Assembly (NCBI GenBank): GCA_002104985.1
Contig: MCGO01000012.1
Location: 1 to 64,000, forward strand
Source of the DNA: Rhizoclosmatium globosum
Taxonomy: Eukaryota; Chytridiomycota; Chytridiomycetes; Chytridiales; Chytriomycetaceae
DNA length: 64,000 nucleotides
Direction: 5' to 3'
Shown here: positions 56,001-64,000 of the stretch, in pieces
Layout of the letters: the number at the start of each line of letters is the position of its first letter
Position numbering within the stretch: position 1 is the first letter of the stretch
The notes under the pieces: model-generated
The model's input: the letters and a program-made list of their open reading frames with translations, nothing else
Told to the model about the DNA's origin: nothing
The model's database searches: none
Translations under genes and position numbers: made by a program

Positions 56001-56736
56001 ACGACTACAACAGCTATCACAACAACAAAACCAACAATCGCTTCCACAGCATCCATTGCTGCAGCAAGCTCGTAAATCAACTCTCCAACAAATAAATCCA
56101 AAAAAACATTGGGCCGGAATTCTAAACCGTTCGTCTAACCTGAAAGTGACAGCCACAGGAGCGGCTCTACAAGGCATCGACCAAACTATAGAGCAACCGG
56201 GCGAAACATTGACATCTGTACAATACACGATCCAGAAGTTCATTGGGACTGTTGCAGTGAATTATGTCTGTGACACATGCAACCGACAGATTGACGGAGG
56301 GCAGATACGATTCCATTGCCTTGACTGTTATGATTTTGATGAATGTGAGATGTGTCATGGACGACATGTAAGTACGATGGCGTTCCATCGAGTTGTGGCT
56401 GTGAACAATCTGCCACCAAGTTATTCGATTCCACGGGATCCGTTGTTGGATAAATTACTTGGAGTTGCGAGAAGTAAACTTGAAACGGGGGCAGCGAATC
56501 CATCGTTTGATGTTACAGTTTGGTCTCAGACTCGCGTGATCAAGAGACTTTTGGTTGCAATGGTTGAATGGTGGGTCGAAATCAGAGCGTGGTTGCAGCC
56601 GAGTGAGCTGCCAGAAGTGTTGGATAGTGGTTTTCTGTGTGAGGTTCAGTCTGCCTTGGCGAGCAAGGCGAATAAGCAAATTCTTGAAGTTGGATTGAAG
56701 ATTGTGGATACACTTATTCGAGAGTATTCCAAATAA
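53023..56736 (+). CDS. VIT-vWA protein with FG/Gln-rich linker and ZZ zinc finger
   Basis: Exons 53023-53245, 53294-55633 and 55682-56736, 1205 aa. Residues about 105-240 look like a VIT domain (IHFDLDISISALTVSTIFEF, YTAQAKAVVD, SFDVTLGPVGMKGRILLTF). Residues about 420-600 look like a vWA domain with a MIDAS-type DASGS and a DFDTDGGHNGT segment. Exon 3 opens with FG motifs (PLFGTS, GLFGTQ, NGFGAS, AAFGTN, AAFGFS), then a Gln-rich stretch, then a ZZ finger near 1048-1095 (YVCDTCNRQIDGGQIRFHC, CYDFDECEMC) and a helical end. VIT-vWA proteins scaffold complexes; ZZ fingers bind histone tails or N-degrons (family knowledge). The exon 2-3 join follows a phase-1 donor at 55634; the alternative at 55645 breaks the frame. 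Confidence 0.8.
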
Positions 56737-56790
56737 TTGTCTGGCACAAATACATATTATTTTCCGAACAGGTTTTAATCCTTTGTTTGA

Positions 56791-58773
56791 ATGAGCAATT
56801 TGTTCGGACAGCGGCCTTTCAGCGCAGAAGAGCGAGCGCACATTTCTTCGACGCTGCGCAAGGCCGTTGGACCAGAGTATTTGTCGCAGCGAGCGGGGCC
56901 TGGTGGATGTGGGTTCGGAACTTCGGATTGAATGCCTGGACTACTAACTACAACGACAACTACCGCAACACCAACCATCGACAACCTCATCTACATCCAC
57001 AGCCAAACTCGTCTACATCAGTGGTTCTCGCGTCATCTCTCTCGCAAACGAAATCTTTGGCTTTGACGGATGGTCGCACTCGATCGTTTCAACGGAAATC
57101 GACTTTGTTTGTTGCTGCCCCGCCTTTGCCCCCGTCTGTGCATTCGAATAACGATGGCATGTACTTGAATACAGGTCGACACTTCGCGCGATGGAACCTC
57201 TGTCAGTCTCGGCATTTCAACGGTTGTGCGCGTGACGTTGCGGGATGGGACCAGCCACGAGGTACGGCCGCCTATCCTCGCTCTCACTTGCCTCATTAGC
57301 GTAAAACATAGGACGTTGGATACGGAAGTATCGAGAATGCGCGATCAAAGGGTGCTGCCTTCGATAAGGTCTTGATGAACTCATACGCTCTGTCCGAAAT
57401 TCAGATACTCACACTGGTACTCAGGCAAAGAAGGAATCAGTCACGGATGCAATCAAACGTGCCCTCAGAAGCTTTGGAAACGTGATGGGGAACTGTACCT
57501 ACAATAATGAATTGGCTCAACGGATTTTCAAAATGCAGAAGCTGCCCGTATGATGGAAAGGCTCTGACTCAAATTTTTTCTGATATTCTTCTTGTCTTGT
57601 AGGCGGGTCCCATTGAAATGAAGGATTTGTATCGCGGAGAAGAGTTTGCGGCTGCGGCTGCAAAAGCTCAGGCTCTTACAAACAACAGCAACGGGTCTAC
57701 ATCCAATAATAATGTTTCTAAGGTATCTGGCGGTGGCAGTGCTGGTGGTTCAGTGGGGAATGGAAACACGATGGACCGTGAGTGAATTTCCCCAGAATCA
57801 TGCGTTGTTGGAATTAACGTTCACACACTTTCCCGAAATATTTCCTAGTTGTGGCCAAATTTGACGACGGTAATAATGAACTTCTTTCCTTTCTTACCCA
57901 GCCTGCATTCTAACATTCATTCTATTGAATAGATGATGATTTGGTTTTCGGCGACGTTGAAACTCTAGATACCGCCTATCTAACGTACGATCTTCAATAT
58001 TACTACTTCAATCTTACATATTTTTGACAGGAGAGGGCCTCCAACAATGAGCAACTCATCTGTTCAGAAACCAACGGCTCAATCATCAAACAATGCGTCA
58101 TCTAACTTCAATAACAACGGTTCATCATCGGCAGTCTTTGCGAAACCACTTCCTCCATCAACTCAGAACCAGCTTCACGCTCCAATGCCTCTCAACTCAG
58201 GAATGGTCAGACCGGCTCCCATGAATCGCCCTGCAAGTGCACCCATTCAGTCGCCAACATTAAATCGAACAGCCAACAGGACCCCTCAACAACCACCCTC
58301 CTCTTTCCTGCTTCAACAGCAACAACAAGCGCGAAGCATCACATCCCCAACTACGTCAGCCAACAGAAATCAAATTATGCAAGTTGATCAACCGCAGCAA
58401 CCACCACCACCTGTATTTGGAATGGGAAATACCGCCCATAAGCAACAGCCACCTCTTGGAGCGAAACCGCTTGGCCAACAGAATCATCAAGGAAACAACG
58501 TCCCTCTCGTTTCCGGATCGTCCAGCGTCGTAGGAAATACCCAAGGACAACCCAAATCCTTCCAAAGTCAACTACAACCACGTCCTCCAACGAATACGAT
58601 GGCACAGCAACAACCACCTGTCTTGAAACCATCCATGAATCCACCTTCTGTCAACAATACAAATAATGGAGGCCGAATCCAACTCCCTCAACCACAACAA
58701 AACCCTCACGGAAGTACATCATACGCAGGTCTAGCTGTTCAAAATCTTCAACAACAACAACAACAACAGAATC

Positions 58774-58825
<52 letters not shown>

Positions 58826-59135
58826 TGGATTCAAGCGGCCTTTATCAAGGTACCCTCTTACACTCTCTCAATTTATCTCTCCAATAACCACGTTTAGTGA
58901 TTCACTTGCAAATCAAAATCAAAACCTGGGATCTTCTACGACAGGTATGAATGGACAAGGTGTTACTGTCGGTGGTCCACCTGGAATGGCGAGGAGTGGA
59001 ACTGGAGCTGGTAATACCGGTCAAGGGATGAATTCAGGTAACGGAAACGGTGTGGGTTTGAATGCAGGTGTTGGAAATGGGAATGCAGGGAATTATCAGT
59101 ACGCGTCGACAGTCGTGAAGAAGCAGAAGATGTGA
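56791..59135 (+). CDS. RAD52: RAD52 recombination mediator
   Basis: Nine exons: 56791-56908, 57003-57106, 57175-57261, 57312-57368, 57425-57547, 57603-57777, 57849-57869, 57933-57984 and 58031-59135; 613 aa. The N-terminal 180 residues are the Rad52 DNA-annealing domain: [101 protein letters not shown]. This forms the ring that binds ssDNA. The C-terminal 370 residues are disordered, rich in Gln, Asn, Pro and Gly, with a (CAA)n-encoded poly-Gln tract near 58746-58823. A 48-bp stop-free in-frame intron candidate (58850-58897) may or may not be removed (597 aa if spliced). Exon 7 is only 21 nt. Confidence 0.92.
58746..58823 (+). repeat. CAA microsatellite coding poly-Gln in RAD52
   Basis: Nearly uninterrupted CAA codons, broken once by CAGAAT, giving a run of over 20 Gln with one Asn. 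Likely length-variable between strains. Confidence 0.9.
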
Positions 59136-59229
59136 TTGTCAGAATTAAAAATAAGAGAGTCATCATTAAACAGAGTTTCATTGTTGCAATTTCTGATGTT
59201 GTGGCAGTCGTTCGACAATTTCATTTTAT

Positions 59230-59660
59230 ATCTATTCATTGCAATATCAATTGCAGCCCTGATCTACATGAGAATCTGGCAATAAAACGACAACCATTTC
59301 AAGGTGTCCGCTTCCTGCAGCGCGATAAATGGCCGCATTATAATTTTCACTTGGGTCGGATCATTCGGGAGTCTTGCAACAACACCAATTCTAGTTCAAA
59401 TGCTCAACTTGAACAAGCACTAGGATCTACGCGAGGGTCTTGTAGAAGCCGCTCAAAAACATAAAGAAGACTTGTCTTCGCACAAAACGAACAGCATTAT
59501 TATCATTAACGCGCGGATCTAGGCGAGGATCACTCACCTAACACTTTACGACCTCAAGATAGCCGGAAACTGTCGCATAAAACACGGCGGTATTATCCTT
59601 ATCACTTGGATCTACGCGTGAGAGTCTATGTCTGGCAATACCTGTATGAAATTTGACTTG
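59230..59660 (-). pseudogene. decayed ankyrin-repeat gene remnant
   Basis: On the minus strand about four units spaced near 100 bp retain ankyrin-like lines: RVDPSDKDNTAVFYATVSGYLEVVK, DPRLDPRVNDNNAV, and AAIYRAAGSGHLEMVVVLL followed by PDSHVD. They lie in different frames separated by stops, so no continuous protein exists. The D-x-x-x-N-x-A-x-x-x-A-x-x-x-G-x-L-E-V-V pattern with DPRVDPS spacers is common in large ankyrin families of chytrids (from memory of the family). Confidence 0.65.
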
Positions 59661-60042
59661 AACAATAACAAATTGCCGCCACCTCTGAAAAGCAGATTGG
59701 CAGTGTTGACTACAGTAACAAAAAAATTTTATCCATATGCGTTGATTGGCATCTGGCGTAGAGGGTGTTGGGAAAGAGTTGCGTGAAAGATCTTGAGCCA
59801 GATTTTGATTTGGTTTAATGCAAAGGATTTGTGCTTGGACGCAGTGGACAAAAAACAGCAATAACGTTTGGAACGGGAGAATATACCTCGTTTGGCAAAA
59901 ACCGTGACAACTTTTGTAGGAATCAAGCGAATTGCGGATCAAGGTGAGAGATTTTCCAGGAGATTTTCTGATTGATTGTGGACCTTCAGAAAAAATTGGC
60001 TCACTTTCCATGCCGGTCCGACCCAAACTTGAATTCCCCAAA

Positions 60043-60127
60043 AAAAGGAAAGGAGAGAGAAGAGGGAAAAAGAGGAAAGAAGAGAAAAGAAGAGAAAAGA
60101 AGAAAGGAAAGAAGAGAGGAAAGAGTC
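60043..60127. repeat. purine-rich tract
   Basis: About 85 bp of almost pure A/G on the plus strand (GAA, GAGA and GGAAA words) just past the 3' end of the exonuclease/zinc-knuckle gene. Low complexity, non-coding. Confidence 0.85.
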
Positions 60128-60180
60128 AGGGCGGCATACCTTTCCCATATTAACAAAGGATTTACTTTGAATGAAAATCT

Positions 60181-62502
60181 TTATTTTGGCTTTACGGCGG
60201 ATAGTTTCAGAATCCAAGTATAAACAGAAGTATCATTGCAAACTCGATGTAGCCGAATTGCGTTTTCCAAATCAGTATTTGAGTGCCAGACATTCCATAC
60301 CACGGTTTCACCATTCCCATACCGTTTCTGCAACGTCGAGTTCAATGTTTGAATAGTGGTTTGCATTGATAATGCCGGTACATTAGGCAATACAACGGCT
60401 GGTGTCGATGGAGCAAGTGGTCGAACGGTGGGAATAGAACGATGCTGGCAATTTGCACGATTTCTGGCACCTTTACAACCCTGAACGCGGCAAACTTGAC
60501 AAGTTTTCGGTTGTTTAGGTATAGTTGAAGTTTGGGTGGAGTTGACAGTATTGGGGAGTGGGGTGGTGATGGGAAGCGGCCCGAACTTCACTGATACTGT
60601 ATTCTTAGTCGTTGGAAGAAAACACTTAATTGTTGCAGTGATTTGTCAATGGCTGTTTGCAGCACAGGTGGAATGGTGTTTGACGACTCTGGCTCCGCAG
60701 ATTGTTCAGTATCAACAGGAGAGTCTTCGTTCGCCGTAATAAAGCTCTCAATGTCACTAACAGTGTCGCAATCAGGTGTTGATTCTTCAAAGATTACCCT
60801 AAATGGACCAAGTTCCGCGCCGTCGTATTCATTCAAGAACGGAACATCTACTTCCGAGAAAGACGCGAGAGATTCTTCCAAAGAGTGCATTCCATTCTTA
60901 TTAGAATTCATCAAGTCTTTTCGCTTCATTCGCTTCATAAAAATCTACACTAAATTAGATATTAAACCAGTCAAACAGAACTAACCTTATGAGCATCCTC
61001 TAGATGAGTTTCAAACTTTTTACATATGATGCCCTCGTTTGAAATAAACGGTGCACGACCACCAATGGGAAGTGTGCCAGCATTCCAACAGCGAGCCATT
61101 TCTTTGAAGCCGCCACCTTTACCAACAAAGAAGGAGACATTCTTGGAGAAAAGACTCCATTCTTCTGGAGTATGGACCGGCAGATATGGAACAAGACACT
61201 TGGTTCTCTGCGCAATATAGCGATAATTCCGAGGGTAAGATTTCACTGCGTCTTCGCTGACACACTCCCAATCACTCTCCGGTAAAAACGGAACAACACC
61301 AAATGACTCGGTAGATGTGCTGAAAAATGACCGCACAGTCCACCATTTATGAATGGGTTTGCCTGCAGAATATCAGTTCAGACAAAATGTGTTCACACTC
61401 TCACCATAGATTCGCTGAGTAATTTCGTTGATTTGGTCAATCAATAGATGTTCGTAATGTCCAAGAGTTGGGAACCCAGGTCTGTGGCGCTCACTTGCTC
61501 GGATATTGAACACGTGTCTCACTTGTGAAATAGCAGCATCCATAAATTCAATACTGCAATTCATAGATGAAAATATTTGTTCCAGAAGTTGGTGCAAGGA
61601 TTCAACATCACTGCGGATTTATAAGTAATTGACAAGAGAGTTATCGTTACCTAGTGCCCCGAAATGTTGCATACAGTGGCAATCCGTTCTTGTCTTCGCC
61701 AATTTTTGTATATAATGCCAAGTTACGCGGGTCACTCAAACATCCCTTCCGAATATGGTCGTTTAACAGCGTTTTCATATCTTTCCGTGCTTTCACACTC
61801 AACAAAGGGACCCCTCTCTCATCCTTGTACGATTCCTTGCAGAATTCAACAAAAACTTCATTCACTCGCTCGTAAAGCTCCTCAGGCGGAGGAATGTATC
61901 GACGAACACGTTTCAAACACCAATCTGGATTTCTCAGAAGTTCCTCCGCAAAAGTGGTGTTTTTATACCGACGTAGATACTCATCCACTCGTTTAACGTC
62001 ATTAGGATCTAACACAAATATTGCATCGCGCAACTTCTTTGCAAACACGCCTGACACTGGATGCTTCTTTGGTAGTTCAACACGCATAATTGCATGAAGT
62101 GAATCTAGCTTGACTGTGACATTCCCATTTTCAGCTTCAATCAGTTGGCGGTAAAGGCTGTCTGCACTTGAATCAAGAGAATCCACCACAGACGGCTCGA
62201 ATACTTGTTCCTGGACTGGTTCAGACACAACAGGAGACGGACCAGAGAAAGTGCGATCAGGAGAATCAAACACTTTTAAGTAAATCAATAAACCAGCCCA
62301 GGCATCACGAGCTGCATATTCTTGTTGCTCTCTTGACATTCGTGTTTTTGACCAGTCTGAACGTCGAACAGAGTCTGTTTTGTCCAAACAGTAATCAAGC
62401 ACAGCAGCAGTACATTTAGCTAGAGATGTGTTTGCGGCTGATACATAGCCCTTTTGCTTACATAACCGAGCAACATCACAGATATTGAATGAGCGCCATT
62501 AA
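60181..62502 (-). pseudogene. 5'-truncated DEDDy exonuclease / zinc-knuckle protein gene
   Basis: Visible exons: 61651 to about 62502, 61405-61610, 60986-61362, 60626-60944 and 60181-60596, all frame-compatible. The first starts inside a 3'-5' exonuclease domain: DVARLCKQKGYVSAANTSLAK, RRSDWSKTRMSREQQEYAARDAW is WRN/Rrp6-like with the ExoIII Y-x3-D. The Exo I (DxE) and Exo II parts should lie upstream but are absent; an in-frame TAA occurs just before, and the six-TM gene follows on the other strand. The C-terminus has CQVCRVQGCKGARNRANC, a zinc-knuckle-like motif, and a helical end. Mobile-element or host gene family is undecided. A shorter protein from an internal ATG (MSREQQEYAARDA) is possible. 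Confidence 0.55.
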
Positions 62503-62515
62503 AAGCCCATCACGA

Positions 62516-63328
62516 ATGCTTCCGCTGCTCCCAACCTTCGTCCTCAGCCTCTTCACTCTTACAACTTCTATGGTGGCATTATATCTGGTTCCGTCTTCTC
62601 TACTGTTGCTTCAAACTTTAAGTTTGGCAAGCTCCATCGTTTATACCCTCGAAGTCATTCTTTCAAGGTGCTGGTACTCCTCAACACCCTCTCAAGCTTG
62701 GATACGTATGAACACATTTGCAACCATACTCATGAGGCTGTCCCTCACCTTCGGGATGTTCATCGTTGTCAGTCATTGTGGTGATGAAATGAAACTCGTG
62801 TCTAAGGGGCACTTGAGCGCAATACCTTTGGCCGAGGAAGTGAAGGCTGTGGCATTGTATTCTCTTAATACCTTGTTAGTGGACACTGTTTGGGCTCTGG
62901 TTGAGGAGAAATGCGAGGTGGGTTTGGTTTGTGTTAAAGCTTGGATGCTTGGAATCCATAGACTCATAATACCACTGAAAGGATATTTATTTGACTACAT
63001 TTATGAATCTGGCGTCTCTGGGTGGATACACTTGTGCATTGGCTGTTTGTGTCAACATTCTCACAGGCTTGGAGGTGTTTCTGACATCTAATGGTTTGAT
63101 TGTTGTGATGAAGTATCTGGCAGTGATTACTATTGCGATGATATCCGTTGTGCTATTCTTGGGACTGTATACCCTTTTGAAGGTTTGATTCCCTCATTCA
63201 CTGTGGTTATTAATTGTGATGCTACGTAGAGAATATATTTTATGATTCGTTTAAGGCAGTCTCTTTCCAGTTCTGGGGAGTTCATTGAAAAAAGGTTGGC
63301 CATATATCAAAAGGGAGCTATTCCATAA
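62516..63328 (+). CDS. six-TM membrane protein, intact copy of a local family
   Basis: Exons 62516-62917, 62982-63182 and 63230-63328, 233 aa. The ATG matches the start of the decayed copies at 50177 and 51152; an in-frame ATG at 62489 is not shared by them. About six hydrophobic segments: residues 1-22 (MLPLLPTFVLSLFTLTTSMV), 25-47, 61-84, 103-125 (LYSLNTLLVDTVWALVEE), 137-160 (after splicing, YLTTFMNLASLGGYTCALAV) and 170-198 (LIVVMKYLAVITIAMISVVL), then a basic, Ser-rich C-tail of about 35 residues. RCWYSSTPSQAWIRMNTFA between segments 2 and 3 is the most conserved part. No named family recognised. Confidence 0.65.
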
Positions 63329-63474
63329 TAAAAGCTGAAACGGAGGTTAATACAACTGATCAACATTATACATACAATACACTCAGTTTTACCACGAAAA
63401 CTTTTTCACTTTCGTAGACAACCCAGGGCGATTTATATTAGTTTTCTCGAAACTCAAACATCTTACTAAAACCC

Positions 63475-64000
63475 ATGTCAAAAGAAACCAACGAAGAAGT
63501 CGAGGTGTTTTTGGCTAGAACCCGATTCATTCCCACAGAAAACTCATACTTTAATCCAGCGACTCGCTAGAATCTTGCACCAGCATGCGCCAGATATCAG
63601 TAGTGACATCAGTTTGACAGTCGATTCAAACAACCACTCGCCAGCCCCACGAACCTCTGCCATCACAAAACCACTCGACGATCGACGATTTTTGAATAGT
63701 GTAGAAGTAGATTTAGATACCAGGTGATTCGCGTCGTCAAGATTTCGTTTGTCTGCTGATTCTGATTCTCATAAATACAGTTCCACTGCTACAGCGCAAC
63801 TCGAGACGGTATCCAAAATCTTAGAATCTGTTGTTAAAACATGCGCGAAATATACACTTATTCCGAGAAGTGTTGTTTGGGGCGTCATTCGACAAGGGGT
63901 TGTTGCCGGTGTTCAAACAGATGTTGGTGATGATGTTATCGCGTATATGGACGCTATAGAAAAATCGGAGCAGAAAGAGGGTATTGGTCGAAAAAGTGGT
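63475..64000 (+). CDS. unknown gene, 5' part only (runs off the window)
   Basis: Exons 63475-63504, 63539-63723 and 63781-64000+, frame-consistent, at least 144 codons. Starts MSKETNEEVE, then KTHTLIQRLARILHQHAPDIS, a polar Ser/Pro-rich stretch, and after the second intron LETVSKILESVVKTCAKYT and VVWGVIRQGVVAGVQTDVGDDV. Soluble, helix-rich and not recognised. The first intron is only 34 bp, shorter than others here, so the first join is less sure. Confidence 0.5.

Noticed and set aside
57043..57299. Possible separate gene in the long frame over the RAD52 5' end
   Set aside because: The frame starting 56787 reads through RAD52 introns; only the spliced frame gives the conserved Rad52 motifs.
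59132..59464. 110-codon plus-strand frame after RAD52
   Set aside because: It overlaps the minus-strand ankyrin remnant and has no signal or domain.
59538..60041. 167-codon minus-strand frame
   Set aside because: Only its last 20 residues look like ankyrin; the rest is not homologous to anything recognised and the adjoining repeat units are in other frames, so it is treated as part of the decayed locus.

Overview
The window reads as nuclear DNA of a zoosporic (chytrid-type) fungus. Genes are dense and carry many short GT-AG introns (about 45-70 bp). OPT oligopeptide transporters, a RAD52 and Ser/Thr-rich GPI-like surface proteins fit a fungus. An HMMR/RHAMM-type centrosomal coiled-coil protein, a CHID1-type GH18 protein and a decayed chytrid-style ankyrin array (repeat line resembling 'LL.DPRVDPS') fit a lineage that keeps centrioles and flagella. 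The taxonomic call is inference; no rRNA or mitochondrial marker is present. I saw no tRNA, rRNA or CRISPR array by eye.

Layout. 0-3.9 kb: a tandem mini-exon array, a secreted GPI-like protein and an unresolved spliced stretch. 4-7.6 kb: CHID1 homologue and a Cys-module type I membrane protein. 8-17.6 kb: two of three paralogous C2H2 transcription factors, a CHK/APH-like kinase, a small secreted Cys-rich protein, an Old Yellow Enzyme convergent with a FAD monooxygenase, and a membrane-anchored low-complexity protein. 18.5-24.4 kb: a tandem family of about 218-residue Cys-rich proteins with hydrophobic C-tails (four intact genes, three decayed copies), with a shared proximal promoter block. 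24.9-26.9 kb: the third C2H2 factor. 27-34.3 kb: an alternating cluster of three paralogous adaptor-like proteins (NPF, PPxY and UIM-like motifs plus a C-terminal domain that looks tubby/scramblase-like) and two related 7TM proteins. 34.8-40.3 kb: HMMR homologue. 40.4-48.7 kb: two 10-exon OPT transporters from a duplication, flanking a RING-vWA protein. 49-49.9 kb: S-formylglutathione hydrolase. 50.2-52 kb: two decayed copies of a six-TM protein whose intact copy lies at 62.5 kb. 52.1-52.8 kb: a GNAT. 53-56.7 kb: a VIT-vWA-FG/Q-rich-ZZ protein. 56.8-59.1 kb: RAD52. 59.2-62.5 kb: ankyrin remnants and a 5'-truncated DEDD-exonuclease/zinc-knuckle gene. 63.5 kb to the end: the start of an unknown gene.

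The strongest candidate for an undescribed system is the 27-34 kb cluster. Three proteins with matching short motifs for EH-domain, WW-domain and ubiquitin binding, joined to a probable membrane-lipid-binding domain, alternate with two 7TM receptors; one pair is divergent over 180 bp. This is the arrangement expected of receptor plus dedicated endocytic/ubiquitin adaptor pairs, but it is a hypothesis from sequence and order only. Exon joins below were chosen by eye from GT/AG sites, reading-frame continuity and, where available, paralogue agreement; transcript data would be decisive.
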